Origin: Chinchilla lanigera
Taxonomy: Eukaryota; Chordata; Mammalia; Rodentia; Chinchillidae
Length of the DNA stretch: 64,000 bases
Reading direction: 5' to 3'
Assembly: GCF_000276665.1 (NCBI RefSeq)
Contig: NW_004955463.1
Coordinates: 8,796,816-8,860,815, forward strand
Position 1 is the first letter of the stretch, and the number at the start of each line of letters is the position of its first letter. The translations under genes and the position numbers were made by a program. Below the pieces are notes generated by a model. That model did not search any database, was not told the origin of the DNA, and was given only the letters and a program-made list of their open reading frames with translations. Positions 23,613-36,074 of this stretch are shown here, in pieces.

Positions 23613-23804
23613 AGATAGGATCAAACTTGTGAGATCAGCTTTCTCAAATGAACTCAAGTACAGGAATTCAGTTTATGGTACAGTGTACTGATATGTGTTT
23701 GTGTTGATTTATTCAGAAGTTGATTTTTAAAGCAGAAATTAATGATAGTACCTCTATTTGTAAAGTGTAGTTATTTTTATTTTTATTCTTTCTCAGAGCT
23801 ATTC

Positions 23805-23995
23805 TTCTCTTCCTGTCACCCTCCACTCCTTTCTGATTTGTTTTGTTAATTTCTAAAATTTTTTTAAATTAGTATATATTTTCATTATGTAATTATCATC
23901 TTGGGGAATTGGTTCATATACATATCATATATTAATCATTTTTACTTCCCTTCCTCCCCACTTGTCTCCCCTATCCACTCCTTTTAGAATAAAGG
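23805..23995 (-). repeat. Possible LINE-1 3' UTR fragment, minus strand
   Basis: TAGTATATATTTTCATTATG followed by a pyrimidine-rich CTTCCCTTCCTCCCCACTTG block resembles antisense rodent LINE-1 3' UTR and the similar block at 15950-16045. Weak by eye. Confidence 0.3.
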
Positions 23996-25139
23996 ACCAG
24001 TAAAGTGAATATATTTTCAGGAGGTTTTGTTCTTGGCACATGAAGAATACACACTGGGCTTACTAAAAACAATATTTTATGGCTTTAATTCAAAACATGA
24101 CTAGTCCCTGTACAAACTTTCACTGAAATCTTCACTGCGGAGAACTATGTGGTCCTTCCCATAGTGGCCTCAATTTACAATTTGAAGGAAAAGTCGCTCA
24201 ACTTAGGGAAGGAAACAGTCCACTAAATAATTGATGCTTAAATGTGACAAGTACAGCTTCATAAAACAGTGTGTAGCATGTATTTCTGTGTATTGTTTTC
24301 AATAACAAATTAAGAATTTTAACGTCTAGACTGAAAATAGTTTCAACAAGTGTGTTGCTGGAGTTATATCTTCCATGTCCCTCAATAAGACATGGTTTAC
24401 ATTTCCCTTCCTTTCTCCTTCCCTTCTGTGTCATCCCTATTCCACATATACAAATTTGTGTGGTAGCCAGATCCACAAAAAATACTTTGTAACATAAAGT
24501 ACTTCCGATAAAAGTTAGGCATTTTATTCTTGTGCGTGATTAGCCTTATATTTCAAGGACTAACTAATAAGTAATAATTGGATATATGGGGCCTCAAAGC
24601 CCTATTTGGAAGATGCGTCTTTGAGTTACTAGCAATGAGAAAACCAGGAAACTACTGACCTTGCAGTTCTAGTGAAATTTTGGGAAAAAATAAACTAAAA
24701 AAAATTTGAGGAGATCCTGTAATCTGCGGAAATACTGAGCTTTTTTTTAATGAAGAGGTGTAAAACCAAAGTACTTCAAAGAAAATTGCTGGGTTTTGTC
24801 TACTTATATTTCTTTCTACATTATTTTTTCATTTTCCTTTTTTTCCTAAACAGCAATTAAATATTCATTACTTTTAGAGGAGCAGTAGCTCTGATAATAT
24901 GGTCATGAAATGCAAAATTTCTAATTGTTTCTCTGCTAAAGATTTTCAGTTGAGGTAATAAAATAAGAATCTTAAAGGAGGAAACTATGTAAGTTGAGCA
25001 AAATAACCATTTTCAATGCTATTGTGGTAGTATAAAATGATACTGTGTGCTCAAATACCTAAAAACCTTTGAAACTTTTAAAATGGTACTTTTAGAAGTA
25101 CTTAGGGTATTGTATAGGGAGTCTTGTGTAATTTTTTCA

Positions 25140-25262
25140 AGATACTGGAGTTTGAAACTCTCTACTTCAGTTTATGTGTCTATAAGGTGATAAATGCAAA
25201 ATACCTCTGCCTCTTACCATTAGTGTGAAAATTAGATGATACAGTGATATACAAAACAGTAC
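25140..25262 (+). repeat. Probable MIR fragment, plus strand
   Basis: CTTCAGTTTATGTGTCTATA, GGTGATAAATGCAAAATACC and GTGTGAAAATTAGATGATAC follow the distal half of MIR. Confidence 0.5.
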
Positions 25263-25265
25263 ATT

Positions 25266-25438
25266 AGCCGGGTGTAGTGATGCACTCCTGTAATCCCAGC
25301 ACTTGGGAGGCTGAGGCAGGAGGATCCTTCAGAGTTCAAGACCAGCCTGGGCTACAAAAGGAGCTCAAGTCTAGCTTAAACTGTATAGGGAGACCCTGTC
25401 TCAAAAAGACCAAAACAAAACAAAACAAAACAAAAGAA
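25266..25438 (+). repeat. B1 SINE, well preserved
   Basis: AGCCGGGTGTAGTGATGCAC, TAATCCCAGCACTTGGGAGG, CAAGACCAGCCTGGGCTACA, then the duplicated unit and CCCTGTCTCAAAAAG with a CAAAA-repeat tail. Confidence 0.95.
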
Positions 25439-26307
25439 ACAGTACATTGCCTCATGTACAAGTCAAAGCTAAATAAGTGAAAGCCAAAAACTCATAAAAA
25501 AAAAAAACCCAGCCAATATATAGAACTAGAGGAAGCATTTTGAGCGTGGATACAGGTGCCATTAATAATTATATCTGGACCAAAATTATGGATCAGGATG
25601 GCCCCAGAGCCTAACAGAATAAGTGGTTTCCCTATCAATAATCTATTAACATAGCAAGAAACAATCATTCTTTTTCACATAAGCACAAGGGAAGCAAAGC
25701 CTTGATCCAATACTGTATCATTAACTCACTCAGACTTTCAACATTTATCAGGATTGTAGATTAATTGAGCTTTGTTTACCAAAATAAAGGTATCTGGTAA
25801 TTTTTCAAATATGTTCCAAGCTAATTTGACATTTCTTATAAATCAGACAATTTCCCAAGATTTTGCTATCTGCCTGATTAAAGGTAATATTTGCTCCAAG
25901 TGTTTTCAAAATGTTAGCTTTTTTCAAAAATATCTTTGCAGTTAAGGTGTTGTTATTTCAGAGTGCCTGTGACTGGTTTCCTACCAAAAATTAAAATAAC
26001 ACATAATGAGAACAAAATATGTTTTCACTTGAAAATGCAATTAAACCAACTAGGAGAAACAGTGCCTTTCTAAGTATGATGAAAACAGCTGTGTTTATGA
26101 AGCTGTTCTAATGGTATTAGAATTTGTCTTAGAGAAACATTTGCTTTATTTAAGATATATGATTTTCTAAATCATAATTGACATGGTAGCTATTTTCATT
26201 GCAATTTTTCATCAAGTTAGTCCTGTAAAAATCCTCATTCTTAAAAATGATGTTCAGCTCCCTTGATTATGTGTTAATAAAGAGTTTGTGGAAAGTTTTT
26301 AAACAAT

Positions 26308-26387
26308 ATTTTTTTGGAGTGCTAAGAATTGAACTCAGAACCCTATACATGCTAGGCAAGTACCCTGTCTCTGAACTACACCCCCGT
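26308..26387 (-). repeat. ID SINE, minus strand
   Basis: GAGTGCTAAGAATTGAACTC, ATGCTAGGCAAGTACCCTGT and CTGAACTACACCCCC, antisense ID. Confidence 0.88.
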
Positions 26388-27169
26388 AATGTAAAAATAT
26401 TTTTTAAAGGGTTATATATGGAAGTTCCCAACAAAAATTTCACTCCATTATTCCATATGACTTATTCATCGTTATGCTAAAATTTTAATTTTTAAAATGC
26501 CATAAGAAAGAAATAATTTCTGCATAATTTGTTTAAATTTTCCTAAAAGATAAGATTATTAGATAATTTATATAGTGTAGAAAAAAAAGAATTCTGTAAG
26601 TCACTGTGTTTTCATTTCCCATTTTCATTTATACATTTAAGCATTTTATAGATATATACTATGTCTTAGCTTACTATATGTTGACATAATTTGCTGATGT
26701 TTTCCCAAAACTTTAAAAAAAAGAATGATTTGATTTCCACATTTACCACTCTTCCTCAATCTTTCATAATGTAGGTCAATACCATTTAGAGAAATGACAA
26801 ATGTTTTCTTACGTGTATGTAATGCATATATACAAATAATAGAAGACAGGTATAGTTTTCTAAGGTGATATGGCTTGAAAATAGCATTACCAACATCACT
26901 ATTGTTAAGAGCTTGATCATGAGACTATAATTGCAAATTCCTCTGGTTACATGGAAACCTGTAACCAGACTGATACTACAAATTTAAGCATGATAAATCA
27001 GATTTGAATTGGTTATATAGCTATAAAAGACCTCTAAAGCTTACTTTTAGACTATGTCCACACTGGGCAACTATTGATTAATTGGTTTTAGCAATTTTGA
27101 TTTTAATAACTATGCGCTATTTTCTTCTTTTGAAATAATCACAGAATAGGCTGTTTTAGGATCAGGTAG

Positions 27170-27528
27170 TGTTATGGTATGTATCTGGATGTACTCTCAA
27201 AGACTCACGTTGTCATGGTGGGTGGGTTTTTCAGAGATGGCTGAATCTAGAGTTTGTGGTTTGTTTGTCTGTGCTGGAATTGGGGGTATGAGTGACACAC
27301 CCACCACAGAGCAGAGGGAAAGAGGCTTATTCCTCCCTTTTGCTCTCATTGCTTTTGGTGTCTTCTGGCCCCTTGAGCTGTTGCCCCTCTGCCATGTGCC
27401 ACCTTGCCTTGGAGCCAGCTGATTATGCACTGAGACCTCCACAGACTGGGATCTAAATAAACCTTTCCCCCTTTATCTTTGGGTGTTGGCTATTTTGTCT
27501 CAGCAACAAGAGAAAACTAATTAAGACA
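27170..27528 (+). repeat. ERVL-MaLR-like solo LTR, copy B
   Basis: Starts TGTTATGGTATGTATC, carries AATAAA at 27456-27461 and ends AAACTAATTAAGACA, so it has TG...CA ends. Flanking pentamers GGTAG (27165-27169) and AGTAG (27529-27533) agree at four of five positions, consistent with a decayed 5-bp target-site duplication. No internal viral sequence. Confidence 0.7.
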
Positions 27529-27609
27529 AGTAGAATCTGAAATACTCTCTTTTAAACTGATAATGTTTCCCTGCCTTTAAAATTCTTTGCTTTATTCCAA
27601 AAATAGTTT

Positions 27610-27709
27610 TCTTTTTTAAACCAGGATCTTGCTTTGCTACCCAGCCTGGTCTGAACTCCTGGGCTCAAATGATCTTCCTGCCTCAACCACCTGGGTAGCT
27701 GGGACCAGA
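27610..27709 (-). repeat. 7SL-derived monomer (B1/proto-B1-like), minus strand
   Basis: CAGGATCTTGCTTTGCTACC, CAGCCTGGTCTGAACTCCTG, GGCTCAAATGATCTTCCTGC and CTCAACCACCTGGGTAGCTG give an antisense 7SL-derived SINE lacking the 29-bp duplication; an old copy. Confidence 0.8.
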
Positions 27710-30690
27710 CATTTATTCCTATAGTGGCCCCAAATCAACTGTCTTTAAAATAATACACTTAGCAGTTATAAAGGGAAAATTATCAATATCTATCAAAATT
27801 GAACACTGTTAATGAATGAATGAATGAAACCCAGAAAATTGAGTCATTCATTATCCTCCAAACATACTTATCAGGTAAAAACACTATTTTTAGTACCATA
27901 AAATATTTAAATATTCCAGTAACATAGAGCTTACCCTATAAAAAACTTATCACATATTTATGTATAAATTATTAGGCACTGGTTATTAAGAAGGCAGATA
28001 GGATTTGATCAGTGACATATTAGCTATTTAGGCATAATCCTTATTTTCTAGGATTTGCAATCTAAGTCGGAAAGGTTAGGCCAAAAACCTAATTATTTTT
28101 ACACTCAGGACCATTTTTCTAAGAAACATGAAAATATAATTGTAAGTTTGACAGTTTCTATCACAGTGTCATGAGAAAACAGATGGCTTACTTATGCCCA
28201 CGAGGAGCAAATATTCTCTTTACCAGTCATATGACCTTTAGTAGGATTTTCTGAAGAGGCTTTGCAAAACCTCATGACAAAGTCTGATAATGAAGGGAAT
28301 GCTTCTTGCAGGGGAATAGAAGGATGATATAAATCATTTAGGGTACAAATTCCAAAAGCATGCTTTGAAAAGTAAAACCAACAACAAAAAATAGCTAGTC
28401 AAATGTCAATTTAGCTAACTGCAATTTGTAAACTGGTCTGCATTTTTACTACATTCCTCAAACTATAAAATATGTTTATAAACCCCTTTAATCAAGAGTG
28501 AATTATGAGACCCTTCTTTTTTAAAAAAAAAAAAAGAAAGAAAAGGAAATTACTAATTCAAAATCAGTTATGGGCTTTACAAGAACTCTTGTAAGTGTGG
28601 AACTCTGAAAGTTAAGTTTTATTAGTTTCATAGTAATTGCATCTTCACAGACATTTTTGAGGCATGGAAAGTCTGTTTAAAGACATGTAAGTTGACTCAG
28701 ATGGTACTCCTAACATCACAGAATGGGGATTGATCATTATTAGCTTTTGTTGACAGTCTGAGGTTCTGCCTATAGAAACATCAATTTCAGATTGTACAGA
28801 CAATTTCATCAACTGTAGACTAATCTTAGTATAGACTAATCGGGATAGTTCAGGTCCTAATTTCAACATATCCTTCAGCATAGGGGTTCAGTTTATCAAA
28901 ACTTACTTTACTGTATTATTTATTATGCATTTTACTTTGCCCACATAGATAGAATCTGTGGGGTGAGTGAAAGCATATTATATTATTGAGCATTCTGAGA
29001 TTGTTGTAGAATTTGAAAATTTTAGATTATTTGGACTTCTTGGAATTAATTAATACATACCTCAACTTTTCTTTAACGTATATTAAAGTGAATGTGACTG
29101 TAGGGAAATTTTTGTGTTTTAATGAGGTTGAAAAAGTAGATGAATTACTTGTTCATAGTAATATAATTATTCTTCTGGAGAAGAATCTTCTGCGAAACTG
29201 CATAGCAATCATTTCATTCCAGCTGATTTTGTGAGCTTGAAATGTTTTACTGTGCTTTTCTGTCTCTTAATAATTTTGTTTGAATAATTTGGGTAGCCCC
29301 ACAGATTAAAAATGTACATATCAGAGCAAAAATACAACAGTTCTGTCTCCTCTCCATGCTAATAATTTTGCTGCTTCGGGACCATGGATCTTCCCTAAGA
29401 ACTTGGACGCTTTTCCTTAATGAACCCTTAGGCTCTGATATATTTTTGAGCTAAATTGTTTTTATTTAGAGAAAAGTTCTCTATGTCTGTCGTGGGTGTA
29501 TATTAAAGTTTATATAGCATTCATCTTTGTGGCAGGTACTTTATCTTCCTGATTATTTTGGCAGAAAACAAATAACCAGAATATCCCTGTGAGAAGTAAA
29601 AACAAACCCTAATCCTCCAAAAGTACAACAAAGCCACAACTCCTCAGGTCCTCCTTGGATCTTTCCTGGTAAACAGGACTTGTAAACCTCCTCAGAGTCC
29701 ACTGATGTCTGTTGGTCTGGCTGACTCTCAGAAGAAGAGCAAGAGTCAAAATCTTTTGCACTCAGAGGAGCTAGGATTTTCAAATCCGGTTTAATCTTCT
29801 GCTAGCTGTGAAATTTTCCAAATTGTTTCCCTGTGTGCTTGAGTTTATTCTGTCAGAAAATAAGTTTTGTAGCACGAGTGTTTAAAATACAATATAAAAA
29901 GACTGTCAGAGCTTGAACCACACCTTGGGGGTCATCTTGCCTATTGTTCAGATGAAGATAGTCAGGGCTGGGGAAGTTAAAAGACTGCTCAGATCTGTAC
30001 AGAAAGGAAGTGGAAGAGTAGAGACAGTCACTGACCCTGGCAAACTTTCTTGCTATCTGTCATTTCCTCCCTAAAGACCTTGCTGTCAGAGACACTACAT
30101 ACAGTCAAATGCTTATATAACTGCAAGCTTTCTATTGATGTGCTGCAAATCACCAGTCTTAGCATGTAGAAACAACAGTTCTTGAATAACAGAGATCTGG
30201 ACATAGAATAACTGGGTCTTCTGCTTATGGCCTCCCAAGGCTAACCTCTAAGAGTTGATGGGGTTGCGTTACAATCTCAAGGTCCTCCCTCCAAGCCCTT
30301 TAGGTTGGTGGCAGGGTTCAGTGCCTTCTTGGTTGTAGATCTGAAGCCCCTATTTTTTCCTTGCTGCCTGTGGGTAGCTGTATGCTCCTGGAGACCATCT
30401 TCACATAAAGGTCTATCTTGGTTCATTCCTGGGCAGCTACTTCTTCAAAGCTGGCAGGAAGGCTCACTTCCCTGAATAAGGACTTACCTGAATGGATCAG
30501 ACTCACCCAAAATAATCACTCTCTGAGTTAGATCAAAGCCAATTGATTAATAATGCTATCGGGGAGGTGGTATGCCATCTTTTTTACACTTCTCCCCATA
30601 TTCACAAGGAGGGGATTATACAGGGTGTGTATGCTAGGAAACAGGAATCTTGTGAGCAGTCTTAGAATTCTGTTTGCCAAAATGGTAGTA
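27710..30690. other. No gene seen
   Basis: AT-rich. 29907-30030 (CTTGGGGGTCATCTTGCC, CAGATGAAGATAGTCAGGG) may be a very old MIR-type repeat, but I cannot assign it. Confidence 0.45.
27811..27829 (+). repeat. Short (TGAA)n repeat
   Basis: About four AATG/TGAA units. Confidence 0.8.
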
Positions 30691-31009
30691 TAGTCATCCC
30701 TTGATATCTGTGGGTGACTGGTTCCAGGATTCCCTGCAGACACCAAAACCATGAATACACAAGTTCCGTATATAAAATGGTATATTAATAGCATGTACCA
30801 CATGCATTCCGCTCATGTACTTTAATAATTTCTAAGTTACTTATCATACCTAATGCAATATAAATGCTGTAAAAATAGGCATTATATTGCATTATTTAGG
30901 TAGTATTAAAGGAAAAGATCTGTGCACATTTAGCACAGATGGAATTATTTTTTGCTAATGTTTTTGACCTCTGATTGGTTGAATCTGTGGATACAGATGG
31001 CCAACTGTG
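30691..31009 (+). repeat. MER2-like (Tigger/TcMar) non-autonomous DNA transposon, near full length
   Basis: Starts TAGTCATCCCTTGATATCTG after a TA, contains GACTGGTTCCAGGATTCCCT, ATAAAATGG, CATACCTAATGCAATATAAA and TTTAGCACAG, and ends GATGGCCAACTGTG. The ends form an imperfect terminal inverted repeat. The order matches the MER2 consensus as I know it. There is no transposase; it is fossil. Confidence 0.88.
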
Positions 31010-31284
31010 CTCTCTACCCATTCCAGCACTCTGGGCAAAACTTTAAACTCATAAAATAGGATCTTTTGTTTTTATTACTCTTTATGGCCATAAATGCCAA
31101 TGGCCTGGGATCATTCACAATTATCTATTTAGTAATTATTGAATGGTGTAAAAAATTACCTATTCTTTTAGCATAAAACTTTCTGTAAGGCTGATTTGGA
31201 TTCAGAAACGTTGAGGACAACCTGTATTGGTTGGCAGTACAGCCACCACTGGAAGGGGCACGGTGGCCTCTTTTCTCAGTGCTG

Positions 31285-31440
31285 ACGGTTGGCTGGACAC
31301 TTTACCTACACAGGATTATTTGACCCTCATGATAATAACCTGATAGGATAGATCTTATAATGCTCCTTTTACAGATGAGGAAATAGATATGAAGCAGCGG
31401 AGTCAGAATTTAAAGCTCTATCCAATTCACTGCTGCCTTC
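31285..31440 (-). repeat. MIR SINE, minus strand
   Basis: GGACACTTTACCTACACAGG, CCTCATGATAATAACCTGAT and TTTTACAGATGAGGAAATAG are in antisense MIR order. Confidence 0.78.
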
Positions 31441-32379
31441 TCTTAGAGCAGACCTCTCTTTTTCAGGCTTAATACATGCCCATTGCAGAGACAGTGACCC
31501 TCTAAGACTCAGCACACTTAGGCAGATCCTGGTGATGGTAGGGGGGTCATGGGGTGGCAGGCACCTTTGGAAAAGGGGACTATTTAAGACAGAACCAGCT
31601 GTATGAAGGGACCCTTAACTTCTCCCTTCCAGACTGATAGTTAAATTGTTCAGATATCAAGACCAAGTTTACACATAGTAAATTTTCTTCATAATTTATA
31701 GAGATTTGAACTTCACAGTTATCTAACTGTGATGGTTCATGAATAATAAATGTTAATTATTATGCCATTTTAATACAAGGAAATAAGACACAGAATAGAT
31801 GAAGGAGCTAAAGTAGATTTAAGTGTAGGGAATGTGGTGACAGAAATCTCTAGCCTCTCTTCTAGACCTGTAAACTGTGACTTGTAGTTGAATGAAATCA
31901 ATCAAGATAGAGCTCCCACAGCTGCAGAGCTTGGGAGACTTGCATTTACTTCTTGAACATATACTTTGACTTAGAGTAAAAAGTTAATTTGGCAACTGGT
32001 GCACAATCACTCTGAAACAGAATTAAAGGTAAACTGTGAATTTTTTACATACATTTATAGTTTTTATTAAAATGTACATATGTTGCATGGGTACATAGAT
32101 ACATTTTTTGTAATGTGATTACTGCATAGCAGGGAGAGAGCCTTGAAAACACTAATTATAATAAGGCAGTGCTAAACTGAACATCCATATGAGGAAAACA
32201 TATTCAGCTGCAGTTGGTTCTGTTTGGTAACATCAGTTAAAAATAGAAGAGGTGGGTTTTGAGTTAGGTCTATAAAAATAAAAAAGAAGTCTACCAAGCC
32301 CAAAAATGGGGAGGAAATTTGAGGTAGGATGAAAAACAGAGCTAAAGCTATCCAGGTGAGAACGTGTGTAGTCTAAGTG

Positions 32380-33060
32380 GGGCAGAGTGCATAAAATGCA
32401 CAGGAAAAGATAGATAGAAACAGCCTAAGTACCAACGCTCCGGGGAGATTGGGAAGGACCTGCCTGTCCTCTGTAGAGATGTTTCAATGTTATAGCATCA
32501 GGAGTCCACTAGAGTTGTTACAGTAATGAACAGGAAGATAACAGCTGTATCATAGAAGATTAACTGGTGGTAGGAGGCAAAATTGCTGGATGTGAGAACC
32601 GACACTGAAGCAATAAAATGAGAATTTACTTATCCAGTCAAAGAATGGCAAAAGGGGCCCAGATCACGGAAGAAGCAAAGAGACAGGAGATGAAAATAAA
32701 GCTGCTTCAGAGGTAAAAGCACTGGAATTAGGGGGACCACATGGCGGGATTCAGGGGAGGAGAGAAAGATGTAAAGAGGAAAATGAAGGATTACAACTAG
32801 TTTCTGATTGGGGGATAAGGAAGGATAGGAATTAATCAACTGTATTTGGAGCATGTTTAGTGTGAGACAGAGGCTTGGAGTTCAGACAAAATTTAGAGCT
32901 GTAGATATACATTTGGAATTATCAACATTTAATGATATCAACAATAAATGTCCAATTATCAACAATAAGTGGCATATTTATTGGACTCCGTGTAGTTAAG
33001 ATGAAAATAGTCTTAAATATTGGGACATGTGCCAGCACCTAAGAGATAGGTTGTGGAAGG
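32380..33060 (-). repeat. Ancient L2-like LINE fragment (antisense)
   Basis: Purine-rich, with GTTGTTACAGTAATGAACAG, GGAGTTCAGACAAAATTTAG and GCTGTAGATATACATTTGGA in the same order as other ancient copies of this type. No open frame. Family name is tentative. Confidence 0.4.
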
Positions 33061-33151
33061 AAGTAGAAGAATAAACAGGAAGGAAAGAGTGAAGGAAAGA
33101 AGACAGGGAGGAAGTGAGGGAGGAGGGTAGAAGACTGATTTAGGGAAAAAA

Positions 33152-33222
33152 GGGGGCTGTGATGTAGCTCAGGGACAAAGTGTGTGCTCAGCATGCAGGA
33201 GGCCCTGGGTTCCATCTCCAGT
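33152..33222 (+). repeat. ID SINE, plus strand, with an expanded GA tail
   Basis: GGGGGCTGTGATGTAGCTCA (box A region), CAGCATGCAGGAGGCCCTGG and GTTCCATCTCCAG. It runs directly into a GA repeat. Confidence 0.9.
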
Positions 33223-33412
33223 GAGAGAGAGAGAGAGACAGAGAGAGAGACAGAGAGAGAGAGAGGGAATGAAAGAAGAAGAAAAAGAAGGAGGAGGAAG
33301 GGAGGGAGGAAGGAAGGTAGGAAAGAGAATGAAACAAAAAGAAGGAAGAGAAAGGGAGGGAGAGACAGAGAGAGTGTAAGAAGAAAGAAAGGAAGAAAGA
33401 AGAGCGAGCCAC
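33223..33412 (+). repeat. GA-rich simple repeat
   Basis: (GA)n and (GAGACA)n pass into (GAAG)n/(GGAG)n-like purine sequence; almost no pyrimidines. Frames here encode only Arg/Glu/Lys-rich runs. Confidence 0.95.
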
Positions 33413-35030
33413 GCAGCCAGCAAGCAAAAGGGAACAAGAAAGTCTTGCTATGAGTCATGACCATAAGTCTTAAGAAAAAGTTTAAGGGTAAGTATGTATC
33501 AGCATCCCCTCAACACAATAAGGTCTAAAACAGAACACTTCCTAAGCCAGTTAGGAGGGGTTGGTAAATTTTATTGAACTGGTGGTTAAGTTTGAGAGTG
33601 GTACTGAAAGGAAAGGAAGGAGCAAAAGAACCTTGTTGCTATGGATTCTTTGTTAGAAGGAAGAAAGATAATGTTCATGGAGAAAATGGGCAATCAGGGC
33701 AACCCACCATTAGAGATTGGCAGTGTAAGTACAGCAGAAAAATAAGGAAGAAAGGGAAGAAGCAGCAATATTTTAATGAAAGTGTCTTAGGTAAGACAAA
33801 GGAGGAAAAGAAATTTTAAAAATCAATTAAAAATATAAAGTAACGTAAGTTCTTTACATGGAATGTTTAAGTAGAACTATAGCTAGGTAACCATAGTAAA
33901 CATACACTGATAACTCTCAGACATTTGCTAACTCTCAGGAGTCTACTTATTACATAATTGAGATCATAATTATTACAATGATTTCTATGACATTCTCTTT
34001 TGGAAACAACAACAACAAAAACTTTTTAAAAGGTCATGCCATCCTATGTAGAGAAAAGACATCTACATAAAAGTGACTTTCTCCTCTCCTGTATGCATCA
34101 GCACTAGTTTTGGTCAGTCTTAACAAGTTTAAGCCAGATTGAAAGAATTTGGGGAGTGTGGTATGACTACTTTATGCAATCCCAGAGAAAACAATACATT
34201 CTGGAACCAAAAAAAGATCACTCACAAATACTAAACTAACATAATCTTAGGCACTCATTTGACTAACTAGGGTTCAGTACTACTTCCAGAATTCCTCCAA
34301 ACCCCAAAGAATTCTACATAGTGGATAAGACCCTACCTAGGCAAGACCAGAGGTCCCCACACCATTTAACTAGGTGCTTCCCATCTTGCACTGATGGGAA
34401 AGAATTGGTGCAAACCCAGTCTTAATGATTAAGCAGAAAAAGTAACATTTCCATAAGAATGAAATCTTCTGTGTGATTGGTCACCCGTCACTTTTTCTGG
34501 GTGTTCATTTGGTTTTTGTCAAGTTAATGGTTCTGCTAAATCATCTTTGAAAGATATTTTGCCTTCCTGAGTTGTTAATACTTGCAAAACTTTTTGACAA
34601 ATGAACAAGGTTAGAATATATATATATGTAACTATACATATATATAAATATATATATTCCAACACATATAACATATAGCATGTTGAAATTTAGCTTGCTG
34701 CAGAGTAAGCTGACTTTTTGGTCTTGATCCGGGGTGGGAAATAACCATAACATTCCACTGAGAACATCACTTTTGGCTCTCGGTGTCAAACTTGAAATCC
34801 CTAGTCAAATCAGATATATAAAGAATTGATCTCTACCAGGAGGAAGAACTGAAAAAAAGAAGGTAATTTTCATAAAGATTTAGTAAGAAAGTTAGAAGGA
34901 ATTACGTAGGAAGGGAAAAGTATAATAATGACAATATTATTACATGCATGGGCCATGTCCAAATCACCATGGGTCAGCGGTTCTTCACTTGTCACCCTGT
35001 GGTCCTGACACGGTTAGGAAGCAATCTCCT
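33413..35030. other. No gene seen; contains the AT palindrome at 34610
   Basis: Otherwise unassigned. 34985-35030 and 35169-35240 may be one old DNA-transposon fragment split by the ID at 35046; weak. Confidence 0.45.
34610..34663. repeat. AT-rich imperfect palindrome
   Basis: The 16-bp arms at 34610-34625 (GTTAGAATATATATAT) and 34648-34663 (ATATATATATTCCAAC) are complementary at 15 of 16 positions around a 22-bp AT-rich centre. Confidence 0.8.
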
Positions 35031-35045
35031 AAACACTAGAATCTG

Positions 35046-35153
35046 GGGGCTGGGGATTTAGCTCAGCGGCAAAAGCGCCTGCCTGGTAAGCGCAAGGTCG
35101 TGAGTTTGGTTCCCGGTACCGGAGAAAAACCAAAACCAAAAAAAAAAAAAAAA
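35046..35153 (+). repeat. Young ID-type SINE with target-site duplication
   Basis: An intact-looking tRNA-derived element with GGGGCTGGGGATTTAGCTCA (box A), CCTGGTAAGCGCAAGGTCGT and GGTTCCCGGTACCGG, then an A-rich tail. It is bracketed by identical 15-bp direct repeats AAACACTAGAATCTG at 35031-35045 and 35154-35168, the hallmark of LINE-1-driven insertion. Its middle (AAGGTCGTGAG) differs from the AGGCCCTGGG of typical ID copies, so it belongs to a distinct subfamily. Confidence 0.95.
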
Positions 35154-36074
35154 AAACACTAGAATCTGCTTTGGAAATGATTTGTTACAGGTGTCCTTAT
35201 GGAGCATACAGAAAAAACAGACTTGACCTGTAAATTACTTTCACTGCTTAAATATTTGACATACTAATTCATTGCTCATGACATTTCACTTGTTTTAGCA
35301 TCATTATAAATTTAATGGGGGTGAATCTTCCTCACAATAATGAAGCCAGTGCCTGTGAAGGGAAAAGTTGTCAGGCTTGGAGAGGATCTCGTGGGCTGAC
35401 TCCTGAAGGCGTTTGCAGCACTCCACCTCTCTCTCGGCTGTACAGTAAATATATATAGGATCCAAACTCCCAGCAGACATGGAGAAATCCCTTTGTGTTT
35501 ACGCGTGAAACATTAAAGGAATTGAAGCTCAACTCTATGAAGTTCCAAGGTGATTACTGGGGGCAACTTGTAATTTGATTCACTCCCTATAGAGGGACTT
35601 ATCAGTGGTCTGCGATGTGAAAAATAATTTACCAAAAAAGGAACTTTATATCATGATGGCTAGAGTAAGTAGGGGGTTTTAACCCTGTTAATAATGTGTG
35701 TGGAGGTTTTTATCTATTATCACTGTTAGAACTACTGGCTGAAACCTGACTGACTGCTCCCCAGAATCCAAGGGAGAAAATAAAGCCAACAGCTGAAATA
35801 GGCGAGGCAATTTAGGAGAAAATGCTCTCCTTGAAAATTCATCATTTTATAAAAGTTATCACTTCACTTCTTAAAGAAAGTATTGAGAGACTAGACGGAT
35901 AAGTCAAGATTTTTATTTTATATACTTATTCTTTAAAAGGTTTATTTTTTAAAAAAAGTTACCTTAAATTGTCATGCCTGGTATCCTAATCATCATTAGC
36001 ATCCCCCACATCTGATCAAATAAGCAGAGTACACATGTATGTGCTACAGTCTTATGTACATAGGAGTCTGTTGA

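Noticed and set aside
27811..27829. Short tandem repeats as a CRISPR-like array
   Set aside because: No regularly spaced direct repeats with unique spacers anywhere in the window, and the DNA is vertebrate; all such signals are microsatellites.
33039..33464. Ser/Leu/Phe-rich 141-codon minus-strand frame resembling a membrane protein
   Set aside because: Hydrophobic look comes from translating the complement of a GA-rich repeat.
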